DNA of 8,362 nt from JAVBTT01 sp031550325 (lineage in GTDB: Bacteria; Bacillota; Clostridia; Oscillospirales; UBA929): positions 1-8,362 of the forward strand of contig JAVBOR010000025.1 of NCBI GenBank assembly GCA_031550325.1, written 5' to 3'. Within the stretch, counting starts at the first letter, position 1; each line of letters begins with the position of its first letter. The position numbers and the translations under genes were made by a program. Positions 1 to 7,889 of the stretch are shown here, one piece after another. The notes under the pieces were generated by a model that worked only from the letters and a program-made list of their open reading frames with translations, was not told where the DNA came from and did not search any database.

Positions 1-3000
1 TACTATCACATCATCGACGTGATCAAGCTCATTCAGAAGTATAATCCCGACGCCAAGTTCTATGGCTCGGCGTGGTCGGCGCCCGCGTGGATGACCACCT
101 CGAACACCTTCCGCGGCTATGTGCTGCCCATTGAGGGCACCACGAACTTCTACCAGGCGTCCAAACTGCGCGACGACTGCATTAACGTGTTCGCGCGCTA
201 CTACGTCAAGACCATCCAGGCGTTTGCAGCGCACGGCATCAAGCTCAGCGCCATTACGATGCTCAACGAGCCGGGCATGGACGTCGTCTATCCGGCCATG
301 GACATCTCCATCGAGCAGCAGAAACTGCTGGCAGTCGAAATCAAGAAGGAGTTTGCCAAAGCCGGCCTTGACACCGAGCTCTGGGCGCACGACTTCAACT
401 TCTGGGATTGGAAAGATCCGGCCAGCACCGAAACCAAGAACTACTACAGAATCTTTGAAGACGCCGAAACTGTCGAGGCTGTCGACGGCATCGCGTTCCA
501 CCCGTACTGGGGCCCTGCCACCGTCATGAGCGACGCGTACAAAGAGTACGGCAAATCAGTCCACATGACCGAGACAGGCACCATGACCGTCGCCGACGCC
601 ATGACCATGTACAAGAACATGGCCAGCACCTACACCGCGTGGACGCCGTTCACCGACCATCTCGGCGGCACGCTGTTCTGGACCGACCAGCGCGTCAACA
701 TGACCGACGAAGCGATGAGCCGGCTGACCCCGCGCTGGAGAAACCGCATGGGCGTCATCAACACCAGCGGCGAAGTTGCCTACAACACCTTCCAGTCCCG
801 CTTCTACGGGCTGAGCATGTTCTCCAAGTACACCGACTTCGGAGCCACCCGCATTGACTCGTCCGACGCAAGCGGCGTCACCACAGTCACCTTCCGCAAC
901 CCGGACGGCGAAGTGATCGTCGTGGCCAACAACACCAGCAGCACGCGCCGCGATGTGAAGATCACCATGCTCGGCATGACCGGCAAAGAGGCGATTGTCT
1001 CGCTCCCGGGAAGCTCCACGGCGGCCTATCGCTTCTATCCCGACCTGCCCAGCGCCCAGGACAATCAGGCCCCTGTTCTGGAAGACATCGACAACATCAT
1101 TGTCGACCAGTTTGACACCGTTTCGCTCCAGCTTGCCGCCACGGACGCCGATGGCGACGCCATCACGTTCTACGGCAAGAACCTTCCCGCAGGCATGACC
1201 GTTTCGGCTACCGGCCTTGTCTCCTACGCGCCCACCACAGCCGGCAGCTTTACGGCGACCTTTGTGGCCAGTGACGGCAGCGCCAACGACAAGAAGACTG
1301 TCGGCATCACCGTCAACGCCAAGGCCCTGCCGATTGACAAATATGTCATCGAGGCCGAAAACTACTATCAGCAGAGCGGCTGGACTGTCGGCGGCGACTT
1401 CATCGAGTACAGCTCGGCCCGCAGTGGCGGCGCAAACGTCGGGTACACGGCGGAGGGCAACTGGCTGAAGTACTTCATCGACGTTCCGACCGCCGGAACA
1501 TACACCGTGACGTTTAGTGTAGCCAACGGCAACACCGCGGCTTCGCCCAACTGCATCTCGCTGCGCAACGAGGCCGACAAAACCCTGTGCACCGTCTCTG
1601 TTCCCGCCACGGGAGGCTGGTCCAACTACATCAACGTCGAGGCTGAGTTCAAGCTGCCCGCGGGCGAACAGTACATCACCCTTTTCTGCAACACCGGCGG
1701 CTTCAACGTGGACTTCCTGAGATTCACATACAAGGAAGTTGACCCGCTGGCCAGATTCCTGAAAACCGACGGCAAGTACATCAAGAACAGCAATGGTACT
1801 GGCGAAGTGGTCACCCTCGTGGGCACCAACGCCGGCGGCCTGTGGGTTATTGAGCCCTGGATGTGCGCCGTCTCCAACAACGGCCCGAACGACCATCTGA
1901 AGATCAGAAACACCCTTGATCAGAGATTCGCCGAACAGGGCGGCGCCAATGCCATGCTGAAGGCCTACAGAGCCTCTTACTGGCAGGAGCGCGACTTTGA
2001 CAACATCAAGGAGATGGGCTTCAACCACATCCGCCTGCCGCTCGTCTATCTGGAAATGCTGGACGCCCAAGGCAACCTGCGCGCCGATTTCCTGGAGGAG
2101 CTTGACTGGTTTGTCGCCGAGTGCGCCGAGCGCGAGATTTATGTGGTGCTTGACCTGCACGGCGCCCCCGGCTCCCAGAACGGCAAAGACCACTCCGGCG
2201 ACACCTCGGGCATGAAGCTTTACACGGATGAGACCTACATGGCGGCCACCGAAAAGCTGTGGGTGGATCTGGCCACGCACTTCGCGGGCAATCCCACCAT
2301 CGCGGCGTACGACCTGCTCAACGAGCCCGAAGGCTATGGAGCCAACACCTGGGGCGAAGTCGAACTGAATTATTTTGACAGGCTGTACAAGGCCATCCGC
2401 GCCGTCGACCCCGACCATATCATTATGTTTGAGGCCATTTGGGAGCCCACCAACATGCCGTATCCCTCGGCCTACGGCTGGGAGAACGTCGTGTATTCCT
2501 ACCACTTCTACGGCTGGGAGAACTCCAGCAACAACAACAACGGCCAGATCGTGCAGCGCAGATTCACCAACACCAAGTTCGCGATGGTGGACGCGATGAA
2601 CTTTGACGTTCCCGTGTATGTCGGCGAGTTCACGCTGTTTGCCAGAACCGGTTCGTGGGAGTACGCGCTGGCAAACTACGAGAACTACGGCTGGAGCTGG
2701 GCCTCCTGGACCTATAAAACCCAGAACCAAGGAAGCTGGGGCCTCTACAACAGCACAGGTTCCAGCGCCCCCAAAGTCAACGTCAACACTGCCTCTTACG
2801 AGACCATTATGAACAGCTGGACCAACCTCGGCACGGGCGACACCTTCTTTGCCAACAACTCGATGATCAACGTGCAGAGCAAGTACGCCAAGCGCGCCAC
2901 CGATCCCGAGTACGTTGAGCCTGTTCCCGAGCCCGAACCCTGGGTAGACAACGTCCGCGCCCATGTCTACACCCCCGGCGTGACCGAAGCTACGCTGACC

Positions 3001-4368
3001 GCCGGCACCAACGCAACGGCCGAGCTTGTCACCGAAGCCCTCATCAGCGCCACTCCCGTGCTGAAGCTTGTCACAAGCGGAACCGGCGTATCGCCCACGG
3101 CGAGCAGCCGCAACGTGGCCATTAAGCTCGGCGAGGTCGCGTCGGTCAACGCAACAGGGCTTCCCTACCTGAAGATCAACACCTACGACACGCAGGGCTC
3201 GAACACGCTGTATGTCACGCTCATCGACAAAAACGGCGCCACCTGGAGCGCCTGGAGCAACGACACCTACAGGTCTGAGCAGAACAAATGGGCCAAGATG
3301 AGCCTGAACATTTCGGCGGCGACCATTGACAAGTCCGCGATTACCGAGGTCAGGCTGGGCATGTGGAACCCCGGCACCTATTACTTTGGCGATGTCCACT
3401 TCTCACTGACCGCCGACGACCTCGCGCCCGGCACGCCGCAGCCTGAGCCGGAACCTGTCGAGCCCGAACAGCCCAAGGTCATTCCTCTGGTGAAGTTTGA
3501 TCTGGAGGCGGGAGTGTATGACGATCCGATCAGCGTGACGCTCAGCCCCGACGCCGAGTATGACGACTGGTATAACACATACTACTCCATCTTCTATACC
3601 ACCGACGGCACAGAGCCGAGCAAGGACCGCATCAACACCACCTCCAAGCAGTTCACGATTTCCCTGAAACCCGACATTGCCAGGACCAATCCGCCCACAG
3701 AGCAGTATCCGCCGATCGTGCTGACCGAAACCACCACGATCAAGGCTGTGGCGTACAGAGGCCACGAGCGCGGAGAGGTCTCGACCATCACCTACACGAT
3801 CAACGCGCCCACGGTGCTGACCTCGGTCGTCAACAAGACTCCGACCGATCTCGTAGCCGGTTACGCCGCAACGCTTCCGCTCATGATCACGGGTGAGAAC
3901 ATCGCCGAACGCACCGTCGAACTGCGCTTTATCGACGCCCTGGGCGTTGCCCTTGGCGAAGTTGTGACCGTGGTCGCGCCTTCCGATTCGTTTGGCTACT
4001 CGCTCAGAGTCGCCACCATCGCGGACGCCGGCGCATACACCGTCGAGGCGCGCATTGCCGGCAAGAACGCCGTGAGCTGCCCGGTGGCGGTCAACGCCCC
4101 GCCCGCGGACCTTTGGACGCCTGTGTACGGTGAGAACGCGGAAGGGTACCTGACCATCGGATTCCCCGCGCAGATCTCGGCCGCGGCAGGCAAGTTCAAG
4201 GTCACGCTCAACGGCGCAGCCGTGAACGCCAGCATTGTTGGCCAGCAGATCGCGACAGCCGTGAAGGCTGCCGACACTAAGGCCGGCGACGTCTTCGTTG
4301 TCGCGGGTGTGAAGTATCCCGCGCTGTTCCCGAGCTACAGCTTTACCTTTACCATCTCCATTAAGTAG
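1..4368 (+). CDS. Modular secreted glycoside hydrolase, GH30-CBM6-GH5 with accessory beta-sandwich domains (5' partial)
   Basis: The frame is open from base 1 (codons 1-6 precede the first GTG at 19), so the true start and any signal peptide lie upstream; codons are counted from base 1. Codons 1-350 are GH30: SAWSAPAWM, acid/base Glu90 in MLNEP, GIAFHPYWG, nucleophile Glu191 in HMTETG, then the GH30 beta-domain. Codons 354-444 are a cadherin/Ig-like spacer (ATDADGD) and 445-579 a CBM6-like module (YVIEAENY...GNWLKYFIDV). Codons 581-970 are GH5: Arg678 in NHIRLPL, DLHGAPGSQNG, acid/base Glu775 in DLLNEP, SYHFYGWE, nucleophile Glu876 in VYVGEF. After a PVPEPEPW linker come a CBM-like sandwich (982-1140), a PQPEPEPVEPEQP linker, an FN3-associated/CHB_HEX-like module with YTTDGTEPS (1162-1270), an Ig-like module (1271-1368) and an unassigned C-terminus (1369-1455). 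No dockerin, SLH or LPXTG motif is visible. It is inferred to be an extracellular enzyme that cleaves beta-linked polysaccharide with two active sites; exact substrates cannot be read from sequence. Confidence 0.93.
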   Translation, partial: YYHIIDVIKLIQKYNPDAKFYGSAWSAPAWMTTSNTFRGYVLPIEGTTNFYQASKLRDDCINVFARYYVKTIQAFAAHGIKLSAITMLNEPGMDVVYPAMDISIEQQKLLAVEIKKEFAKAGLDTELWAHDFNFWDWKDPASTETKNYYRIFEDAETVEAVDGIAFHPYWGPATVMSDAYKEYGKSVHMTETGTMTVADAMTMYKNMASTYTAWTPFTDHLGGTLFWTDQRVNMTDEAMSRLTPRWRNRMGVINTSGEVAYNTFQSRFYGLSMFSKYTDFGATRIDSSDASGVTTVTFRNPDGEVIVVANNTSSTRRDVKITMLGMTGKEAIVSLPGSSTAAYRFYPDLPSAQDNQAPVLEDIDNIIVDQFDTVSLQLAATDADGDAITFYGKNLPAGMTVSATGLVSYAPTTAGSFTATFVASDGSANDKKTVGITVNAKALPIDKYVIEAENYYQQSGWTVGGDFIEYSSARSGGANVGYTAEGNWLKYFIDVPTAGTYTVTFSVANGNTAASPNCISLRNEADKTLCTVSVPATGGWSNYINVEAEFKLPAGEQYITLFCNTGGFNVDFLRFTYKEVDPLARFLKTDGKYIKNSNGTGEVVTLVGTNAGGLWVIEPWMCAVSNNGPNDHLKIRNTLDQRFAEQGGANAMLKAYRASYWQERDFDNIKEMGFNHIRLPLVYLEMLDAQGNLRADFLEELDWFVAECAEREIYVVLDLHGAPGSQNGKDHSGDTSGMKLYTDETYMAATEKLWVDLATHFAGNPTIAAYDLLNEPEGYGANTWGEVELNYFDRLYKAIRAVDPDHIIMFEAIWEPTNMPYPSAYGWENVVYSYHFYGWENSSNNNNGQIVQRRFTNTKFAMVDAMNFDVPVYVGEFTLFARTGSWEYALANYENYGWSWASWTYKTQNQGSWGLYNSTGSSAPKVNVNTASYETIMNSWTNLGTGDTFFANNSMINVQSKYAKRATDPEYVEPVPEPEPWVDNVRAHVYTPGVTEATLTAGTNATAELVTEALISATPVLKLVTSGTGVSPTASSRNVAIKLGEVASVNATGLPYLKINTYDTQGSNTLYVTLIDKNGATWSAWSNDTYRSEQNKWAKMSLNISAATIDKSAITEVRLGMWNPGTYYFGDVHFSLTADDLAPGTPQPEPEPVEPEQPKVIPLVKFDLEAGVYDDPISVTLSPDAEYDDWYNTYYSIFYTTDGTEPSKDRINTTSKQFTISLKPDIARTNPPTEQYPPIVLTETTTIKAVAYRGHERGEVSTITYTINAPTVLTSVVNKTPTDLVAGYAATLPLMITGENIAERTVELRFIDALGVALGEVVTVVAPSDSFGYSLRVATIADAGAYTVEARIAGKNAVSCPVAVNAPPADLWTPVYGENAEGYLTIGFPAQISAAAGKFKVTLNGAAVNASIVGQQIATAVKAADTKAGDVFVVAGVKYPALFPSYSFTFTISIK

Positions 4369-4387
4369 ATCTCATAAGCTTTCCAAA

Positions 4388-4433
4388 CTGGGGCAGGGCG
4401 GCGGTAATGTCGATTACCGCCGCCCTGCCCCGG
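4388..4433 (+). terminator. Strong perfect hairpin after the glycosidase gene, without U-tract
   Basis: A perfect 19-bp inverted repeat (4390-4408 with 4413-4431) closes a 4-nt loop GTCG. One G-T wobble and one further C-G pair can extend it to 4388/4433. It starts 20 nt after the TAG stop of the glycosidase, where a 3' end is expected. No T-run follows the stem (GGCAGACCGC), so it is not a textbook intrinsic terminator. It could be a 3' mRNA-stabilising structure, a Rho-assisted or processing site, or a palindromic repeat. Confidence 0.5.
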
Positions 4434-4440
4434 CAGACCG

Positions 4441-4461
4441 CAAAGAACCCCCGGTTCTTTG
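4441..4461 (+). repeat. Hairpin CAAAGAACC / GGTTCTTTG (family copy 1)
   Basis: A perfect 9-bp inverted repeat (4441-4449 with 4453-4461) has the 3-nt loop CCC. The same core recurs in diverged form at 7852-7883 and 8156-8182, so this looks like a member of a dispersed hairpin family rather than a unique regulatory site. It lies 7 nt downstream of the preceding long hairpin and about 100 nt before the kinase gene. The following AAACGGGAGC (4464-4473) also recurs downstream of copy 3. Confidence 0.55.
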
Positions 4462-4547
4462 GAAAACGGGAGCCCAAATCGGGCGAAAAAGTCGGCGCGT
4501 CCGCCCTCGCGGGCTGCTGGCCTGAGGTCGGCGACATACATCACTTT

Positions 4548-4554
4548 AGGGAAG
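4548..4554 (+). promoter_or_regulatory. Weak ribosome binding site for the kinase gene
   Basis: AGGGAAG lies 10 nt before the GTG at 4565. An in-frame TAG at 4547-4549 excludes any earlier start, and no other initiation codon lies between that stop and the GTG. The site is only a partial match to the Shine-Dalgarno consensus. The in-frame ATG at 4592 is an alternative start but has no better site in front of it. Confidence 0.45.
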
Positions 4555-4564
4555 AAGTGGAACC

Positions 4565-6319
4565 GTGAAGCTCTTCGGGCAAAAAAAAAGCATGCGGCTG
4601 CGCACGGAAATCACCCTGTTCTATCTGGCCATTATTGTGCTTGCGCTGGGCATCCTGATCGTGTGCACCCAGGTGTATATCAGTCATGCCAATGAAAACA
4701 GCCTTCGCCAGTTTGTCAGCCAGACGCTCAGCACGACGGGGGAAAACCTGCAGGGGAAGTTCAACAACATCGACAAGATTGTTGACATTATGTTTATCAA
4801 CGCGCAGTTTCAGTCGCAGATACAGAGCGCCGATACGTATCTCGACCGGCGGCGCGTTCTTTCCGACCCCATGCTGCGCGTTCTGCTCAACGACCTGAGT
4901 GTTTTCTCGGTGGTCTATATTACGCCGTCCGAGGAGTTTTTTGTCGAAACCAGTGAAAACTATACCTACAGGATCAGTCCCGGCGGCATACAGTCCGACG
5001 CCTGGCAGGAGCGCCTGAAAGAGTCCAACGGCGAGGTGTTCTGCCTTATGGACGGCGGCGGCGTTGTGGAAAACCTGACGACCGACGCCCCTTTTGTTTC
5101 GTTTGCGCGCGAGATTCAGCGGCTCAGCGATTACAAAGGGATCGGCCTGATCCTGGTCAACATCTCGGGCGAGCGCCTGGGAGAGACGCTTTCGGCGTTC
5201 ACGGCGGACAGCGGCCTGGAGATTTACCTGTGCGACGGCGCCGGACGCACAGTGGCAAACTCCGACAACGCCACCGGGGCCGGACAGCTTCTGGCCGCCA
5301 ATCTGCTGGCGCAGAGCGACCCCTCGGACGGGCTCGCAGCCGACGGGATGAGCGCATATACGGCTAAGCTGAACTCTGAATATGTCGACTGGACCTTTGT
5401 CGGGGTCATGCCGGACAGCCTGAGCTACAACAATTCAGACTATTTTGTTGTGTTTACGCTGATTCTGGGCGCCGTGGTGATTGTGCTGATCTTTGTTGGG
5501 CAGGTATTCATCACCGGCATGATCAGCGCGCCGCTTGAGCAGCTGGCCCGCCACATGTCCGAGGTGGAGAACGCCCACTTTGTGACCATTCCCATCAATG
5601 AAAATGGCCGCTACGATGAGATAAAAACGCTCCAGCTGTTTTTCAATAAGATGATCACCTCGATGGACCGTCTGATTGCCACCATTGAGGCAGAGGAGCA
5701 GATCAAGCGGCAGAATGAAATCGCGCTTTTGCAGGAGCAAATCAAGCCGCACTTTCTTTACAACGCGCTTGATGCGGTGAGCGCTCTATGCCTGATCAAT
5801 GAAAACGAAACGGCCTACCGCCTGACGCAGGCGCTGAGCGGCTACTACCGACCCAGTCTGAGCGGCGGGCGGGAAGTGGTGGACATCAAGACCGAAATCG
5901 ACTGTGTCCGCAACTATGTGACGGTGCTCAACATCAGGTATGCCGACAAGATTCATATGCACTATGAGGTTCCGGACGAATTGCTCAGCAGAAAAGTGCT
6001 CAAACTGATTTTGCAGCCGCTGATTGAAAACTCGGTGTATCACGGCATCCGCAACAAGCACGGCCCGGGACACATCAAGCTGACCGTGTTCCAGCAGGTC
6101 GACGGGCTTGTCTTTATGGTGGAGGACGACGGCGTGGGCATGACACCCGAGACCATTTCAGAGGTGCTGCACAAGACCAGACACACCAACAGGGGATTTG
6201 GCATATACAATCTGATTGAAAAGATTGAGCTCTTCTATGGCGTAAAGGCCCCGCTGCGCATCGAAAGCGAACTGAACGTCGGTACGAAAATATCGATAAC
6301 GGTTGGAATGTTGGAGTGA
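4565..6319 (+). CDS. YesM-type membrane sensor histidine kinase
   Basis: This 584-aa protein has the layout of the YesM/LytS-like histidine kinase group. A short basic N-terminus precedes transmembrane helix 1 (about residues 16-39). An extracytoplasmic sensing region of about 250 residues follows, probably a double-Cache-type fold judging by position and length. Transmembrane helix 2 is at about 293-317, then a HAMP-like linker to about 370. The His_kinase domain carries EQIKPHFLYN with phospho-acceptor His396, and the ATPase domain has the N-box LIENSVYHG (Asn489), G1-box VEDDGVGM (519-526) and a second glycine motif NRGFGIYNL. It should autophosphorylate on sensing an extracellular or membrane signal and pass phosphate to the adjacent regulator. 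GTG 4565 is the first possible start because an in-frame stop lies just upstream; ATG 4592 is the alternative. Nine consecutive A residues (4581-4589) lie between the two. Kinases of this group often control carbohydrate uptake and degradation genes; the ligand here is unknown. Confidence 0.93.
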   Translation: MKLFGQKKSMRLRTEITLFYLAIIVLALGILIVCTQVYISHANENSLRQFVSQTLSTTGENLQGKFNNIDKIVDIMFINAQFQSQIQSADTYLDRRRVLSDPMLRVLLNDLSVFSVVYITPSEEFFVETSENYTYRISPGGIQSDAWQERLKESNGEVFCLMDGGGVVENLTTDAPFVSFAREIQRLSDYKGIGLILVNISGERLGETLSAFTADSGLEIYLCDGAGRTVANSDNATGAGQLLAANLLAQSDPSDGLAADGMSAYTAKLNSEYVDWTFVGVMPDSLSYNNSDYFVVFTLILGAVVIVLIFVGQVFITGMISAPLEQLARHMSEVENAHFVTIPINENGRYDEIKTLQLFFNKMITSMDRLIATIEAEEQIKRQNEIALLQEQIKPHFLYNALDAVSALCLINENETAYRLTQALSGYYRPSLSGGREVVDIKTEIDCVRNYVTVLNIRYADKIHMHYEVPDELLSRKVLKLILQPLIENSVYHGIRNKHGPGHIKLTVFQQVDGLVFMVEDDGVGMTPETISEVLHKTRHTNRGFGIYNLIEKIELFYGVKAPLRIESELNVGTKISITVGMLE

Positions 6320-6323
6320 ATAA

Positions 6324-7844
6324 ATGATCAAAGTTATCATCGTAGACGACGAGTATTTAGAGCGCGTACTGATTGCCCGGAGCTTTGACTGGGAGGCCAA
6401 CGGCTTCACAATTCTGGGCGACGCCTCCAATGGCGCCGAAGCGCTTGAACTGTGCCTGAAAGACTGGCCCGACCTTGTGCTGACTGACATCAACATGCCC
6501 TTTATGGATGGGCTCGAGCTTGGAACCAGGCTCAAAGAGCTCAACGCCGAAACAGAAATCATCATCATCAGCGGCTTCGATGAGTTTTCATACGCCAAAC
6601 GCGGCATCGATATCGGCATCCGCTCCTATTTGCTCAAGCCGCTTGACCGAAGCGAGCTGGCGGATGTGCTGCTGAAGGCCAAAAAGAACATTGAGGCGGC
6701 GCGCTCCGATCTGGGCGCGCGCGGCAGCCTGTTCATCCACGGCTATTTTCAGCGGCTGATCGACGGCGTCAGCGACGGGGAAAACCTGAAGGAGTCCGAC
6801 AGCTTCAGCAGGCTGCTGACCGAAAACGTCGTCTGCGTCAGCATTGCCGCGAGAGCGCAGTCGGTGGCGCTGTCCGCGGTGGCCACGGTGATCGACAAGG
6901 AGCTCTCCTGCGCGCACTATACGTTTGAGCACGCGAGCGGCACGCTGGTGCTTCTGGCGCTGATCACCCGGAAGGAGCGCGTGTTCATCGACGAGCTGAA
7001 GGCCTTTTTCAGAGGGCTGAGCCGGCGCTTTGACAGTTGCCTTTCGATCGCGATCTCAGACCCCGTCGCCGGCGCGGAGGAAATTGCGCCGGCCTACCAG
7101 CAGACCTGCATGCTCCTGGCCACGCTGGAGACGCTGGGGCTCCATGAGCCAGCCGAAACGGCCGAGCTTCCCGCCCTGAGCGCGAGGATCGGTTCGGGGT
7201 TCGAGCCGCTTGCCCATGATTTTTCGTTTGCGCTGCGCAATGGCCGCAGGGATCGCGCCGCTGAAATCCTTGACGCGTTTTTCTCCCGGCTCAAGGCGCC
7301 GGCCGGTCCGGCCATGCTGGACGTTTGCCTTGCGCTGTCGGCAGCTCTTGAGGGGCAGGGGTTTCATCTTTCCGACATTCTTGAGGGGGACAACGTCCAT
7401 TCTCTTGTGCTCGGCGCAGACTCCCCCGAGGCGGCGTATCGGGTCGCCGCGGAGCTCACGCGGCGCACAGCAGACCATGTGAGCGACCACATTGACCCCG
7501 CCGCCAGCAACTCTATTGGCAAGATCATCAAGTATATCGACGAGCACTTCACCGACCCCACGCTGTCGCTCAAAACCATTGCGAAGGAGTTTTTCTTCAA
7601 TGAGAGCTACCTGAGCCGCACCTTTAAGCTGAACATGAAGGAGAGCTTTGTGGAGTATCTGGTCAAAAAGCGTATGGAATACTCTCTTGAGCTCTTTAAG
7701 GCCACGGATATGAAGATATACCAGATTGCCGAGGCAGTCGGGATCAATGACCCCAATTATTTCGGAAAGTGCTTTAAAAAGTATGCGGGCATTACGGCCA
7801 TTCAATACAGGGCGCAATCACGCACCACGCGAAGCATCAAATAA
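6324..7844 (+). CDS. YesN-type response regulator, receiver plus AraC-family DNA-binding domain
   Basis: This 506-aa protein starts 4 nt after the kinase stop, with GGAG at 6313-6316 overlapping the end of the kinase gene and 7 nt from the ATG. That spacing points to co-transcription and translational coupling. Residues 1-120 are a receiver domain with the acidic pair in IIVDDEY, phospho-acceptor Asp55 in LVLTDINMPFMDG, and Lys105 in SYLLKPLD. Residues about 135-390 form the poorly conserved middle region usual in YesN-like regulators; the stretch around 170-280 resembles their degenerate GGDEF-like fold, but this is a weak call. Residues about 398-500 are an AraC-type double helix-turn-helix (IGKIIKYIDEHF, IAKEFFFNESYLSRTFK, IAEAVGINDPNYFGKCFKKY). 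The length is normal for the family and no key residue is missing. It is expected to activate transcription when phosphorylated by the adjacent kinase. Its targets are not shown; the upstream glycosidase is a reasonable candidate. Confidence 0.94.
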   Translation: MIKVIIVDDEYLERVLIARSFDWEANGFTILGDASNGAEALELCLKDWPDLVLTDINMPFMDGLELGTRLKELNAETEIIIISGFDEFSYAKRGIDIGIRSYLLKPLDRSELADVLLKAKKNIEAARSDLGARGSLFIHGYFQRLIDGVSDGENLKESDSFSRLLTENVVCVSIAARAQSVALSAVATVIDKELSCAHYTFEHASGTLVLLALITRKERVFIDELKAFFRGLSRRFDSCLSIAISDPVAGAEEIAPAYQQTCMLLATLETLGLHEPAETAELPALSARIGSGFEPLAHDFSFALRNGRRDRAAEILDAFFSRLKAPAGPAMLDVCLALSAALEGQGFHLSDILEGDNVHSLVLGADSPEAAYRVAAELTRRTADHVSDHIDPAASNSIGKIIKYIDEHFTDPTLSLKTIAKEFFFNESYLSRTFKLNMKESFVEYLVKKRMEYSLELFKATDMKIYQIAEAVGINDPNYFGKCFKKYAGITAIQYRAQSRTTRSIK

Positions 7845-7845
7845 A

Positions 7846-7889
7846 GGGAGTGTTTGCAAAAAAACCTTGGGTTCTTTGCAAACACTCCC
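7846..7889 (+). terminator. Strong hairpin directly after the regulator stop (family copy 2)
   Basis: A perfect 15-bp inverted repeat (GGGAGTGTTTGCAAA at 7846-7860 with 7875-7889) begins one base after the TAA. Four further pairs (AACC/GGTT) form beyond a small internal bulge, leaving a 3-nt loop. The inner part GTTTGCAAA...GGTTCTTTGCAAAC matches the core of the hairpins at 4441-4461 and 8156-8182. No T-run follows (CCAGTCGAC), so termination is inferred from position and stem strength only. It could equally be a repeat element that serves as the operon's 3' end. Confidence 0.5.

Noticed and set aside
556..3399. Very long open frame (947 codons) on the minus strand opposite the glycosidase
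   Set aside because: It lies antisense to a domain-rich gene with intact catalytic motifs, its translation is low-complexity Gly/Val/Ala/His-rich without any recognisable domain, and such frames are expected opposite GC3-rich genes.
4462..4564. Sigma-70 promoter for the two-component operon
   Set aside because: No pair of -35/-10 hexamers with acceptable spacing is convincing in this stretch; AT-rich words near 4534-4547 are too weak to call.
7056..7817. Minus-strand open frame of 253 codons opposite the response regulator
   Set aside because: It is the antisense shadow of the AraC-type domain and middle region; no ribosome site or family similarity is visible.
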